A stretch of DNA of 64,000 nt from Rhinopithecus roxellana (GCF_007565055.1 NC_044557.1:74844595-74908594); one strand, 5' to 3'. Shown: positions 1-12,450, counted from the first letter of the stretch. Translations and numbers: made by a program. Notes: generated by a model not told the origin, from the letters alone.

Positions 1-280
1 ATAGTTGTCTATTGCTGCATAACAAATTATGTCAAAAATTAGTGCCTTAAAACAACATTTATAATCTCAGTTTTATAGCTAAGTCATCTCAGTTTTATAG
101 CAAAGGCATTGCTTATCTTGGTTCTTTGCTTCAGAGTATTTCACAGGCTGCAATCAAGGTGTCCCCTAGGTTGTAGTTACCTGGACGTTCAACTGGGGAA
201 GAATCACTTCCACACCCACTCTTATTGGTTAGAGTCTGTTCCTCACAGATTGTTTTCACTTCCTGGGTTTTGATTGCTTG
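1..280. repeat. Ancient interspersed repeat, left part (interrupted)
   Basis: The opening bases (tattgctgcataacaaatta, then aaattagtgccttaaaacaac) have the form of a very common old mammalian interspersed repeat. The same element seems to resume at 646 after the MaLR LTR, with text about a 'caacatggcag' step and 'gagagagtgtgagcaag'. I recognise the type but cannot give a subfamily without a library search. It carries no coding capacity. Confidence 0.5.
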
Positions 281-645
281 TGTCTTAGTCCTTTGGAACT
301 GATGTAACAAACTACCATAAACTGGGTGGCTGACAAACAACAGAAATTTATTTCTTTTAGTTCTAGATTCTGGGAAGTCTGTGATCAATGTGCCAGCAGA
401 TTCAGTATCTGGAGAGGGCCCACTCTCTGATTCATAAGTGGCACCTTCTCATTGGGTCCTCACATGGTAAAAGAGGCAAGACCGCTCTCTGGAACTTCTT
501 TTGTAAGGGCAGTAATCCCATTTAGAAAGGCAGAGACCTTATGACTTTATCATCTCCCAAAGACCTCTGTCTTTTGATACAATAACCTTGGTGATGAGAA
601 TTCAACATAGGTACTCGGGGAGTCACAAACACTCAGAACATAGCA
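281..645 (-). mobile_element. MaLR-type solo LTR (MLT1/MST-like), minus strand
   Basis: A 365-bp unit begins TGTCTTAGTCC and ends CATAGCA, the TG...CA ends of an ERVL-MaLR LTR read from the minus strand. Internal landmarks are 'aaactgggtggctgacaaac', 'agaaatttatttct', 'tcctcacatggt' and 'ctcccaaagacct'. The flanking 5-mers are gcttg (276-280) and ccttg (646-650), a target duplication with one change. No internal retroviral sequence adjoins it, so it is a solo LTR. It sits inside an older repeat. Confidence 0.75.
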
Positions 646-925
646 CCTTGCTTGCTACTGGCTAAAGGTAACCCTCAGTTTCTGGCCATGTGTTTCTTTC
701 CTTAGGGAAGTTCACAACATGGCAGATGGTTGAGTCAGAGCTGGTAGCAGGCAAGAGAGAGTGTGAGCAAGATGGACATCCCCGGCTTTAGAACTGAATT
801 TTGGAGCAGAGAGTCATTGTTTCTGCCATATATTACTTTTTAGAAGCACGTGACTAGTTGTAGCCCAAGTGAATACAAGGAAGTCAATGTTGGGAGTCAT
901 TTCAAAGGCCTTCAAAATAACCAAT
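646..925. repeat. Ancient interspersed repeat, right part
   Basis: This continues the repeat seen at 1-280 across the inserted LTR: 'tctggccatgtgtttc', 'ttcacaacatggcagatgg' and 'gcaagagagagtgtgagcaa' are in the expected order. It is a degraded non-coding copy whose family name I leave open. Confidence 0.45.
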
Positions 926-2404
926 TTATTTCTGATTTTCCATCTACAACTTGGGTTTCAAGGCATAAATACTAATTTCAGAATTTTCATGAAAATAGAA
1001 TGATAGGTACATTCTTACAATCGTGTCGGGGATTCATAAGTGATGTTGAAATATACGTTCAACAAATTTGTTTTCTAAAGGCTAAAACCAAATTAAAGTT
1101 AATAGAAAATTTTGGCCGTATATGAAGGCTAAAATTGAAATGTGATACATGCCTGCTTGATTTTTGTGCTACTGACAGTATAATTAAAAACTGGTATCTA
1201 TTATAATTAATAGCAAGCATCTATCTTCTTGATCTTAAAATGTTTGATCATTAAATATGATATTTAATGTAGTTTTATGGTATATAGCAATTACATGATC
1301 AAGGACATTTCAGCCTACTGCAAGAGTTTTGAAGAGTTTTTAAGTTACATTTGTGTTTTGAAATATAGCATTTTTTTTGTGTACATGCAGGTAAAAATGA
1401 TAATATCATTTTTTCTATAATTTATAAATATGGCACATTACATCAGTATATTAGTCCACTTGGGAAATACATTTTAGAATTTCAAAATCTACTTCAGTAC
1501 ATCTCTTTGACATTGCATTATCCTTGAATTCCTGAAATGTTCATACATATGGGTGTGTATGTATGTGTATATATAGATATGCGTGTGTGTGTGAGTGTGT
1601 GTGCATCTCAAAAAATATTTTAGGAACATAACTACAGTATTTTTATAGTATGTTGGTGTTACACTATTTTTTCCAAAGCCATAGTTATCTTTATCTACTA
1701 TGCTATGTCTCACTTTAACTTTCACTTGAATGATAGTAAAATTACCACCCTCCTATTAAATCAATAATGCGTTTAGCTTCAAGGAACAGAAAAACGTATG
1801 GTAGGGACTTAAAAACATAGAATTTTATTTTTCTCATATAAAAAAATCAGCAGGCAGACATTTTTTATTCTAATTCAGTAGCTTAATAATGAGAGGGCAA
1901 TAGTTGTTAATATCATCTAGTGTTTTGAATCAGACACAGAATGAGTATTGAAGTTTCTGCCATGCCATCTATATTGCAGCAGAAAAGAATGGGGAGGAAA
2001 ACTGACAGATGCCTCTGTCAGAAAAGTAAACTGTTCCCAGGACACTAATTATACTTATGTGTCATCATCTGGCATTGTCCCATTAAGCCATCTTGGTGAG
2101 AAAGTGATTTGAATATGAAAGTTGGAAGTAAACATTAACAATGTTTGCCATATCTAATTTCCTTTTGGTTTATAGTTTGCCTAGCATAGAGTTTCAAAAC
2201 TCTTTCTTTTTAACTAACCTGTGAGATTATGTTTTGTGCGTATCCTCTGCAGACAAACAAATAAATATTAACAGGTATTTCAATCATTCTCTTTTGTGAT
2301 TTTAATTTCATTTGTTTTGTGTTTGTTTTGTATTTATTTTTTCTTAGAATTATTTAGAAATTATGTATCATATTTCAATTTCTGGTAGTCATAGATAAGT
2401 CATT
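926..2404. other. Unassigned AT-rich DNA
   Basis: No reading frame, splice-site pattern or repeat family is recognisable apart from a short TG-rich tract near 1551-1603. Open frames here are short and include that tract. Confidence 0.5.
1551..1603. repeat. TG-rich simple repeat
   Basis: An interrupted run of tg/ta dinucleotides (gtatgtgtatatatagatat, then gcgtgtgtgtgtgagtgtgt). It is impure and therefore probably old. Confidence 0.8.
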
Positions 2405-2780
2405 ATATCAGTTTCCTATAATGTTGTAACAAATTATCCTACATTTAATCATTTCAAAACAATACAAATGTATTCTCTTTCACTTCTGGAGGTCAGAATT
2501 CCAAAATCTATCTTGGTGAGCCTAGTAAAGGTGTCAGACAGAGGTGCCCCTTTTGAGGGCTCTAGGAGAGAATCTATTTTCTGACCTTTTCCAGCCTCTG
2601 AAGACCTTGGCGCATATCTACTTTCACCATCTTCAAAGCCAGCGGTGGACCATCTTCAAATATCTCTCCAAGTGTTGGCTTCTGCCTCCTTCTTTCATCT
2701 TTTAAGGACACTTGCAATTACATGAGCCCAACAGGATAATTCGCAAGGTCTCTAAAAAGTAAACTAAAAGACGGATTTTG
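2405..2780. repeat. Ancient interspersed repeat
   Basis: The order 'gttgtaacaaattatc', 'cacttctggaggtcagaat', 'gagggctctaggagagaat', 'ccttttccagcctctgaag', 'catcttcaaagccagc' and 'ttttaaggacacttg' matches a familiar old primate/mammalian repeat resembling MaLR-group elements. It is heavily mutated and non-coding. The subfamily is not determined. Confidence 0.5.
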
Positions 2781-2921
2781 GAAGCAAGCTAAAACCTGGT
2801 AAAGCAACACATAATCTTTTCTCTTGCAGATTTAACCTACTCATAGACTCTAGTCAGAGCATCTTGCCACAGGGTATTGGCCCAGACAGCTAAAGTTTAA
2901 AATGAAAAGCCTGTTACAGGA

Positions 2922-2960
2922 CAAAAAAACAAAACAAAACAAAAAACAAAAAACAAGAAC
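2922..2960. repeat. A-rich low-complexity tract
   Basis: A run of aaaac/aaaaac units, possibly the decayed A-tail of a retroposed fragment. Confidence 0.7.
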
Positions 2961-3421
2961 AAAATCAGGAAAAATCTTCAGCCAGAAAGTATAGAGGAAA
3001 TCCTAGAGAGAAGAGAGCTGGAGATTGAAATATCCTACCTCTCATGAGTATATGAAACTGTACAAGTTCAGGTGTTACCTCTGTGCTCCATATAAACATG
3101 ACAGACCAAAAGTAGAGCAGCAAATTTGTAGAAAACTGAACTTCAGTATAAACTGACACAAAAATTACCAACCTTGTGGGCATGTGTTGAGAAGACACAA
3201 AGAAATATGTAAAGGCTGAGCTGAGATTAAGCGACCACCCAGGATTCAGACTAATAGCTAAAGCAGTACATAAAGGAGACCCAAAGAAAGCAGAGCAAAA
3301 ATCCATTTGACAACTGCACTGATGTTGGGAATACAGATCACAGACCCAGGACAGAATTTGTAGTCTTGACCAACCTAGGGTAAATATCTACTAAAACAAA
3401 TAGATCCACATTATTAAGAGC

Positions 3422-3655
3422 AAAGTCTTGGCAAACTAAAGCTCGTGGGCCAAGTCCATCTTACTGCCAGTTTTTATGTAAATGAAATTTTATTGTATAC
3501 AGCACATATATTCATTAATAGATCATTTGTGGCTGTCTTTGCACTAAAATGGCAGAGTCAGTTTGTCACAACAGGACCATAGGGTGTGGAAAGTCTTAAA
3601 GATTTACTATCCAGTTCTGTACGTAAAAAGCTTGCTGACCTCTGCTTTGGAGTAT
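3422..3655. mobile_element. Non-autonomous hAT-type DNA transposon relic
   Basis: The text 'ttggcaaactaaagctcgtgg', 'ccaagtccatcttactgcc', 'aatgaaattttattgtat', 'catttgtggctgtctttgc', 'atggcagagtcag' and the closing 'aaaagcttgctgacctctg' follows a well-known short mammalian DNA-transposon repeat. Its ends (roughly cagnggtcagcaaac) are inverted and are mutated here. The repeat contains no transposase. Confidence 0.6.
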
Positions 3656-3664
3656 TTTAATAGT

Positions 3665-4060
3665 CTATGATCTTTAAGTTTGTAGCCAAATCTACAATTT
3701 AATATTCAAAACTTTGATGGTAAAAGCCAAATTTAGTCAATATCCAAACACTGAAGGAAATGACATTAATCCTCAAAAAAAAAAAAAAGATAAACAATAG
3801 ATACCAATCCAAAATGACCTAGATATTGGGTTTATAAGGTTAAGACATTAAAGTAGATATTATAACTATTCTCCATGAGGTCATAGTAACTATAGTTGAA
3901 ATAAATGAAAAGATGTAAGTTCTCAGTAGAGAAAATGAAACAATAAAAATAATGGAAATTTTAGAAATAAAAAATGTTTGAATTAAATATATAAAGGATA
4001 GGCTCAAGAGCATAATAAAGATAAAAAAACAGTAACATTGAACTTTGTTTAAAACTATCA
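3665..4060 (+). mobile_element. Old L1 (L1M-type) ORF1-region fragment, plus strand
   Basis: Sequence from 'gtcaatatccaaacactgaagg' through 'aacaatagataccaatccaa', 'attaaagtagatattataac', 'aaatgaaaagatgtaag' and 'atggaaattttagaaataaaa' follows the 5'/ORF1 region of mammalian-wide L1. It has indels and stop codons and encodes nothing intact. Sequence upstream to about 2960 and downstream to about 5000 may belong to the same insertion, but I cannot show that by eye. Confidence 0.6.
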
Positions 4061-5867
4061 ATTACAAAGGGCAGATAGGAAACATTTGCTTCATTACATA
4101 TATTATAATCACACAATATATTGCATATTATTGGTAGTTTTCAAAGAATATTGGTGTATTTTGTGATTATAGCATATGAAATAGGGCAAGGGGATGTAAT
4201 GATTGAAACACTTCCACATTTTGTTAGCAGTCAGAAAATATTAAAACTAAAAGATTATAAAATCTTAGAGATGTTTATATCTCCCTAAACCACCGTTATA
4301 AAAATTATGTTGAAAGTGTGCTCTCCCTAGAGAGAAGATTTAAGATATATACAAAATATACAAAAGAAGGAAAGAATTGCAACTTAGGGAACAAATAATA
4401 GAATACCAAACCACAAATAAATATCAAAATGGTAAAGTCAAGTTATATCAATAATCACATATATGCACATTTAACAAAACCGTTAACTATATACTATCTA
4501 TAGGAAACTTCTTAAAGAATAATATAAGGAATGTTCAGAATAGGAATTCCCAATGCTCACAGCCCTCCCACACACAAAAAGAAAAACAATGCAGGAAGTT
4601 TGCACGGCGTAAAAACTAAAACTAAAGATGCCCTCATATAAAAATGTAAGAAACTTTTTACCTGTGAAACTTTATTCCCCTATTTGGGTACAGCTTGGCA
4701 CCAGGACGGATCCCCTCAGTGTAGCCTTTTCCTGTGTAGGAAAAAGAAAAAAAGGGGATCATAATGGCCCTCATCACTGCAGACACCTGCAGCTTTCAAC
4801 ACTGAGGATTTCCCCAGACTTTATCAACACTGACCTCAACTGATGGATTAACCCAGAGTCCGTGATGCTGCACTTACTCCAGACGAGGAGCTGCTTCTGC
4901 TCCTCCAAAATATACCCCCAGAGGCATCCCTGCCTACTTTAGACTTCACCGTGTAACTTGAAGCAGCGCTATGACTCAGTTCTAGTCTCTGGATTAAATT
5001 ATAAACAAACAAACATACCTAAAGCAGGTTCCAGCGTCATCTGTGTTGAATGATACGATTAGAATCTGAATTTGTTTTTTTCAAATTCTCTATTTCCCTT
5101 TTCTGTTTATGGGTTATTTGCCTTGTTTTCTCTAGTTCTTCATGAATTATACTTAAGTATAGTCATCCCTATGTACTCATCCTCATAACTCGCAATTCAA
5201 GGGAAAAGAGTGTCTCCTTTCAACTTGAAAAGCTGCCATAAAAGACTGCTTTATCTAGCTAAATTTGGCTTGTGTCAAATTCATAAATGTTTGCAGCTAT
5301 TACTGTATGTAGAGGGATACTGTTCTACAATTGGCTTGCTTGTATCATGTACCTCCTGGGCAAAGGAGGATAGTAGGCAGTCTAACATATGAATGCAAGA
5401 ATTTTGTATTACTTGAGGGAGAGCAAATACTATTTTTATAATTGTGGCAGCATAACACATTATAAGAATGTTTAAGTCATTTCTGATTGGAATCTGCATT
5501 AAATTCATGCTGATTGTATTATAAATATACAAGTATGGATATGTGTATGTGTGTGTGTGTTTGTATATGTAAACATATTTTTTGACCGTTATTTTTATCC
5601 ACAAAGTAAGGCAATGTCTTATGATTTGAGTTATAGTGATCTTTTGCACAGAATGCTGACAATAATTAAAAATGGATGGTATATTTCAAAATTGCTTAAA
5701 GATTACATTTTAAATATTCTTACCACAAAAACTCATATGTATGTGAGGTGACAAATATACTAATTAACTTGATTTAATCATTCCATCAAGTAGATACATA
5801 TTGAAACATCTCATTGTATCTTATACATATAACCAATTATATTATTCAACAAATAAAAATAAAAATT
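4061..5867. other. Unassigned stretch, possibly decayed L1 5' region
   Basis: No gene is recognisable. The part from 4628 to 5040 is richer in G+C ('accaggacggatcccctcag', 'ccccagaggcatccctgcc') and may be an old L1 5'UTR or LTR. A short TG-rich run lies near 5541-5570. Confidence 0.35.
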
Positions 5868-6147
5868 GCTGGGTGCAGTGGTTCATGCTTATAATTCTAG
5901 AACTTTAGTAGGCCAAGGCAGGCAGATGTTTGAGCCCAGGAGTTTGAGACCAGCCTAGGCAATATGGTGAAACCCAGTCTTTACAAAAAAATACAAAAGG
6001 TACCTGGGCGTGGTGGCACACACCTGTAGTCTCAGCTACTCAGGAGGCTGAGGTGGGAGGATCACCTGAAACCAGGGAGGTTGAGGCTGCAGTGAGCTGT
6101 GATGGTGTCACTGCACTACAGTCTGGGTGACAGAGTGAGATCCTGTC

Positions 6148-6196
<49 letters not shown>

Positions 6197-6208
6197 AATA
6201 AAATAAAA
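5868..6208 (+). mobile_element. AluJ, plus strand, with (TAAA)n tail
   Basis: An Alu dimer starts 'gctgggtgcagtggttcatg' and carries 'gtttgagcccaggagtttg' and 'gaggttgaggctgcagtgag', typical of the oldest (J) class. The tail is an (aaat)n run from about 6149 to 6208. The number of differences from the Alu consensus fits an old copy. Confidence 0.9.
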
Positions 6209-6579
6209 TTTGAAAAATTTAGTATCAAAAAAGGGAACTAAATCAAAAGTATAATATTGTCACCTTCAAATTTGGGAGATGAGACCATTTTTAGAGATGA
6301 TTATACATATTTTTAAATTTTGACATAAATCATTTTTAGAACTGAAATAGCAGGGGATGCTGTGGGTCAGGATGCAATTGGCAGGGCTATATGGGAACAT
6401 GCTCACATCTCTGGGTGTCTAAAAAAGCCAGTACTTTTATGCCTTTGGTTTCCTGGAAATTTTAAGTAGGGAATTAAAACCTACTGGGACAGGAATCTTG
6501 GTACATAGTTTTCTATTGTGCAGAATTGTGACCCATAAATGTAATTTGTGTTTATATATTTTGGATTTTGCTATTATTT

Positions 6580-6765
6580 TCAACTTTTATATGAGATATA
6601 GGGATATAAATGTGTTAGTTTGTTACCTGGGTATATTGCATGACACTGAGGTTTGGGTTACAAATGACCTTGTCAGCCAGGTACTGAGAATAGTACCCAA
6701 CAGTCAGTTTTTAACCCTTCCTCTCCTCCTTATCTTCTCTCTCTCTTAGTCCACACTCAGCAGAT
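6580..6765 (-). mobile_element. L1 3'UTR fragment, minus strand
   Basis: The series 'gttagtttgttacctgggta', 'ttgcatgacactgaggtttg', 'ttgtcagccaggtactgag' and 'atagtacccaacagtcag' is the reverse complement of a primate L1 3'UTR (L1PB/L1MA age class by feel). It is truncated on both sides and has no coding potential. Confidence 0.65.
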
Positions 6766-7262
6766 TCATATTATGGATGTAATAGCTTCTCGAATATTTC
6801 TGGGACTCTTTATTGGAATGTTAATATTTTGCTGTTGTTTTTTATTTTATTTTTATATATTTATCCCTTGAATTATCCATTTCCATTAGTTTTTTTCATT
6901 TTTTATGCCTTGTCCTCTTTCTTTAATTTCTCAAATATCTGGTGTGACAACAAGGAAGTGTGTATATAACTTCACAGTACAGCAGATCTATTGCCAGATT
7001 TCATTTTAGGAGAGACATAGAAAGTACCAACCATCATTCTCTTGAATCAAACTATTGCATACAATAGAAGATTTTGCTTTAGTATATCAACTTTCAAATT
7101 TTCCTTAGTGTTTCCTAGGCTACCAAGACAGATTGTTTAATTACTTTGGGAAAAACAAACAAACAACAATAATAACAAAAACTCTGATTTTTTTTTTTTT
7201 TTTTTTCCAAGCAGCACTAAGGTAGTGGGAGGGAATAATGGTCTACTTTGTGAGTATGCCAT

Positions 7263-7313
<51 letters not shown>

Positions 7314-8196
7314 CAATCACTGTTTCATTTGGAGGGGCCTATTAATGCACTTTATTTTAGCTGCATGTCTTCCATAATTCCTGATGTTATCAAATTCTAA
7401 CCTGAGCTGTTTTCTCAAAGAAAGTTTTGCAAGGTGAGACAGCTACTTAAAGCACCTTATGACATTTTCTTCACCTGTGTCATCTACCAATTCCATCTGG
7501 TTTCCACTTTTCGGGAGTTTATTGAACATATGTTTTCCTGAGTTTATTTGTTTTGCAAACTTTTACTCTAATGTGGTCTAATAGAGAAAATACAATAAAT
7601 TCTTGTTTGTTTGCTATTTTACACTAAAATGTTTGGATTTATGTTAAACAAGCAAAGGTTTTAAATTTTAATATTTTTGATATTTATAAATTGTATATGT
7701 TTATGAATATATGCTTATGAATGTAAAATTCAAAAACATATAGTTGAATATATACAAATGAAATATATATCTATATATGTATAAGTATACATATATAATT
7801 GAACAACACATGGATACTTTTGTTTCTTACATTCTAATACTTCTGAGTAAATTTTTCCAAGTTAAAATCTAAAAATATTTTCCATTTATTAAAAAAAAAT
7901 GAAAGAAGCATTCTATTCATTTTCTGCTCATTTTCTACATGCAGAAAAAATAATGTGATAGATTCAAGAAGCAGAATTTACCTTGGATTATAAGAAACAG
8001 AAAATGGAAAATGCACAATTATTATTTTGAAGTCAACAACAATGAACATGAACGTATATTAAATTACTACATATTTATATTTACTTTTAAGCTAATTATT
8101 TTATTAGTAGTATATTTTCTATCTCTGTTTAAATGAGCAATTCAGAGGATGGTACGGAAAATAAAAAGGTAGTAAACATATTTTAAGGAAAATATG
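6766..8196. other. Unassigned AT-rich DNA with simple repeats
   Basis: No gene or clear repeat family apart from a T18 run (7189-7206) and the (GT)23 tract. 'Ata/tat' rich sequence around 7680-7800 is low in complexity. Confidence 0.5.
7265..7310. repeat. (GT)23 microsatellite
   Basis: A pure 46-bp run of gt dinucleotides, the longest uninterrupted dinucleotide array in the window and a likely length polymorphism. Confidence 0.95.
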
Positions 8197-8603
8197 TGTC
8201 TTAGTCCATTTAATAATGCTATAAAGAAATACCCGAGGCTGAGTAATTTATAAATAATAGAGGTTTATTTGGCTCACAGTTCTGCAGGCCATAAAAGAAA
8301 CATGGCACCAGCTATGAAGCCCTCCTCGGGGAGGGCTTCAGGCTGTGTTCACTCATGGCAGAAGGTGAAGCAGTGCTGGCGTACGCAGAGATCACATAAT
8401 GAGAGAAGAAGCAAGAGAGAAGGAGAGGAAGTACCAGGTTCTTCTTAACAATCAGCTCTCATTGGAACTAATGATTGAGGCATTAATCTATTCATGGAGA
8501 TCCCCTCCCTGATCCAAACACCTCTCATTAAGCACTCATTTCCAACATTGGGGATCAAATTTCAACCTGAGGTTTAGTGAAGAGAAACATCTAAACTATA
8601 GCA
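8197..8603 (-). mobile_element. MaLR (MST/THE1-like) solo LTR, minus strand
   Basis: A 407-bp unit runs from TGTCTTAGTCCA to CTATAGCA with internal 'ggctgagtaatttataaata', 'ggtttatttggctcacag' and 'catggcagaaggtgaagc', the reverse of an MST/THE1 LTR. It is bracketed by a perfect 5-bp target duplication, atatg (8192-8196 and 8604-8608). No internal region adjoins it. A perfect 10-bp hairpin at 8316-8339 replaces expected LTR sequence. Confidence 0.9.
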
Positions 8604-9705
8604 ATATGCTTTTAAAAATAGCAAAAGAAGGGAAAAGTCTGAAGGGGGAACTTCAAAAGAGAAAATGAAATAAATGCCAAAAGGAAATTGAAAGAGGAAA
8701 AAAAACAACAATTAACAATTGCCATTTAATAAATGTTTTAGGAATAATCATGATATACTTCATTGTTATTTATATTTATATTTATGACCTTGTTCCTTTA
8801 TAACAATGTGGAGGAAAAGTAGTTAACAATTATAATTATATTAATTATAACATAAATTATTATTTATTTAACAATATGTTTGTGTTAATGCATTGAGTGA
8901 TTTTAATTATCATTGTAATAACAAGCAACATATTTTATATTAATGATGGAATCAAAACAGAGAAATTCACACATTCTGAGTAATGAATTACTGTCAGTGG
9001 AAACAGTTTGTGTGATTATTAAAGTCATAATCTCTCACTCTGATTAGAAAAGTCAGGAAATTAAGGTTTGAGGACAGAAATATTCATCAGATATTTGTTT
9101 AACAAAAAACGATTAAATTTTTTCAAATATCTTGGAATTTAAGAGATAGAGTGAATACCCTAAAACAGTGGATGAAAACCTGAAAATGAATTAGTACAAA
9201 CAGAAAATATATTGGGACCTCTATTAATTTTTAATGTATTTTAATATCATATGTGAAATAAACAAAGAAAATTCTGATGAATCTCACATCTTTCTGTATT
9301 CTTTAAAAATAGACATTTAATTATGACTGTGCATATTCATTTTATCAACCTACAATTAGAAGACCTGTCTTCATATCCCCATAATTAATTTAATTTAATA
9401 TAATTAAAATAACAAATGTGTAATGTAACTGAAAATTAGCAAGTAATTAGACATTAACAAAACCTAGACATTAACAAAATCTAGAGAGATGAAACCTGGT
9501 GACAATTATATAAACTTTACTTGGTATAACAAAAGATCTATTTAAAAACATATGTTATAACATGTAAATGTATACATGTTATATAATATATATTTATATT
9601 TATTACACATAAGTGTATCTTTATACTATATATTCATATTTAATGTTTAACATTCATTGCTTGACAGAAATTATGTTAAACTTGGGGATTAATTTGAGAA
9701 GCTCG
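8604..9705. other. Unassigned, very AT-rich DNA
   Basis: Long runs of a/t with no recognisable element or gene. Sequence near 8810-8900 and 9370-9420 is close to low complexity. Confidence 0.5.
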
Positions 9706-9995
9706 GGCCGGGCGCGGTGGCTCAAGCCTGTAATCCCAGCACACGGGCGGATCACGAGGTCAGGAGATCGAGACCATTCTGGCTAACACGGTGAAACCCC
9801 GTCTCTGCTAAAAAAAAAAATACAAAAACTAGCCGGGCGAGGTGGCGGGCACCTGTAGTCCCAGCTACTCGGGAGGCTGAGGCAGGAGAATGGCGTAAAC
9901 CCGGGAGGCGGAGCTTGCAGTGAGCTGAGATCCGGCCACTGCACTCCAGCCCGGGAGACAGAGCGAGACTCCGTCTCAAAAAAAAAAAAAAAAAA
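9706..9995 (+). mobile_element. AluY (Old World monkey type), plus strand, with internal deletion
   Basis: Starts 'ggccgggcgcggtggctcaa' and contains 'gatccggccactgcactcc', the cercopithecid-type signature. About 14 bp (the 'tttgggaggccgag' step) is missing between 9742 and 9743. The 14-bp flanks atttgagaagctcg (9692-9705) and atttgggaagctcg (9999-10012) form a target duplication with one mismatch. An A18 tail ends the copy. Confidence 0.95.
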
Positions 9996-10219
9996 CATAT
10001 TTGGGAAGCTCGGCATCGTTATTATGTTCCATCTTCCAACCCAAATATATAGCACGTATGTCCCTCTTTATATTTAGATTTTATTTCACTACTTCTAACA
10101 CTATTTTGTAGACTTTAGCAAAAAAGTCCAATTTGTTTTCTTAGATTTACCTTTTGTTAGTATTAGAAATACCTAAGCATGTTTTCTGAGTAATTATAAA
10201 TGATAAATGTTTTTTAAAT

Positions 10220-12450
10220 TATTGTGTAAATACATTCATTGCTAGTATATAGATACAAAATCAATATCTCTATGTCGATCTTGTTGCATAGTGACCTTGT
10301 TATTGGGACTCATTATTTCTAGGAGGTTGTTTTGTTTAGTTAAGATTTCTTGAGATTTTCTTTGTAGCCACTTGTGTTATTTGTATATAGAGGGAGTCTT
10401 ATTCATTCCTTTATGCTCTGTATATCTTTATTTCTTTTGCTTAGGTTATTGCACAGCCTAGAATTCCCAGAACAAAGTTGAGTAAGAGCTGTGAGGGCAT
10501 GTGTTCTTTGTCTTATTTCTGACCATAAGGGAGAAAATATCATGCTAGTAGTTTTTATTTTACTTTTTAAGAATGCTCTTTTTCAAGTTGAGAAAGTTTA
10601 CCTCTATTTCTATTTTCCTAAGAGTTTTTATCATGCATGAATGTTGAGTAACTGTCCTGAGTTCTTCCCCGCCCCACAGGTTGATATGATGTTACTTTTT
10701 AAAACATTACTGTTAATATGGTAAATCACACTGAATGATTTTTGAATATGAAACCAGGCTGTGTCCATGGAATAAACATTACATGGTCATGATATATCAC
10801 CCTTTTTGTATATATCTGTACTTTATTTACTAATATTTTGTTAAGGATTATTATATTTATATTCATAATGAGTATTAGTCTGCAATTTTCTTTTATTATA
10901 CTGTATTTATCTGGTTTTAGTATCAGTGTAAACAAGTTTCATAAAATAAATTGTACAATGTTTTCTCTGTTTTCACATTCTGGAAGAGATTGTGTAGAAT
11001 TGATGTTAATTCTTTAAATCATTGGTAGTATTCTCTAGTTAAATAACTGAGGTATAGCGGTTTCTTTCTGAGGAGTTGTTAAGTTATCTCAACTGCCTTA
11101 GTAGTTATACTGCCATTTAAATTATTTATTTCTGGTTGAATAATTTGTAGTAATTTTTTTTTCAAGAAATTGCTTCATTTTATCTTAGTTGTCAAATCTA
11201 TGTGTACAGATGTCTCTGTAGCAGTCCCTTGTTATCCTTTTGAAGACTGGTTTTATTCCTGATATTGGTGTATTGGTATTTTGTATTTCTCCACCTCCCT
11301 CTCTCTCCCTGCCAGTTTTGCTTTTCTTACTGATTGTATCTATTTTTTCTATATCAAATCTCTGTTTTTATCTTTAATCTTCACATTTTTGTGCTTAATT
11401 ATTTGGGTTATTTTGTTCTTTTTTAAAAGTCTTGATGTCAGAGCTTAGATGATTGACTTTAGACTTTTTTTCTTTTCTAACATAAACATTTAGTGTTATG
11501 AATTGTCCTAGTGCTTTAGCTTACCCTAGCGACTTTGATATGTTGCATTTTCATTTTCCTTCTGAGCAATGTGTTCTTTACTTCTCTTGAGACTTTCTCT
11601 TTGAACAATGGAGTATACAGAAGAGCAGTATTTAGTTGCTAAAAGTTTGAAGATTTTCTTTTTATCTTTCTGTTACTGATTTCTACTGTAGTTTCTACTG
11701 TAGTCAGATAGCATAATCTGCATACTTTTAATTTTTAAAATATTTGTTGAATTTGTTTCCTGTTCAGGATATGGTTTATCTTAGTGTATATTCCATAGGA
11801 ACTTAAAACTATTCTTGTTGGGTGGAGTATTCTATAAATATCAGTAAGATCCTGTTGGTTGATGGTGTTGTTGGGCACTTCTATTTCCTTGCTTTTCTCA
11901 CTTGTTGTATGAGTTTTTGAGTGAGATAACTCCTTTATTATAAGTAGATTTGTCTTTTCTCCTTTTAGCTCTATCATGAGTTTTCTTCAAATAATTTGCT
12001 GTTCTGTTGCTTGTTTCATATATATGTGGAACTGATGTGCCTTTTTGCTGTGTTAACCATTTTTAAATTATTATATAAAATCTCTTTCTGGTAACATTCT
12101 TTGCTCTGAAGTCTACTTTATATTAGTAGCTATCCCTGCTTTCTTTTGAAATGATCACATAATATACTTTTTCCCATCTTTTTGTTTTCAATCTACCCAT
12201 ATCATATTTGAAGTAAGTTTCTTGAAGATTGCATATCATTGGTCAATATTTTTCAGATGACTATGCCAACACCTATCTTGAATTGTCTTGGCTATTCAGA
12301 AAATTTACAATTAATTTAATTATTGATATGTTACGATTTAGTACTGACATTCTTCTGTTTGTCCACTTTGTTTTTAATTTCTTTGGTTTGGATTGTTTGC
12401 CTTGTGGTGGGTAACTTGAATGATGTTTGAGGATTTCATTTTGATTTATG
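10220..12450 (-). mobile_element. Old L1 ORF2 region (3' part of the 10.2-17.1 kb L1), minus strand
   Basis: Read on the minus strand this follows L1 ORF2. Plus-strand landmarks of the reverse-transcriptase part are 'tgttaatatggtaaatcaca' near 10710, 'tattttgttaaggattatta' near 10840 and 'gaagagattgtgtagaattg' near 10983. Near 11780-11960 the minus strand still reads as endonuclease, with LTDIYRILHP and YTKINHI, where active L1 has LIDIYRTLHP and YSKIDHI, so the catalytic Asp is Asn. Between these the frame is lost repeatedly. The 3' end (ORF2 C-terminus and 3'UTR) is missing. Confidence 0.75.
11735..11977 (-). pseudogene. L1 endonuclease-domain remnant
   Basis: An 80-residue open stretch of old L1 ORF2, corresponding to roughly residues 130-215 of a modern L1 ORF2 protein (apurinic/apyrimidinic-type endonuclease that nicks the target site). 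LTDIYRILHP and YTKINHI are the recognisable motifs. The Asp of the usual KIDHI motif is replaced by Asn. It is a chance-open segment of a dead element, with no start codon in the right context. Confidence 0.7.
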
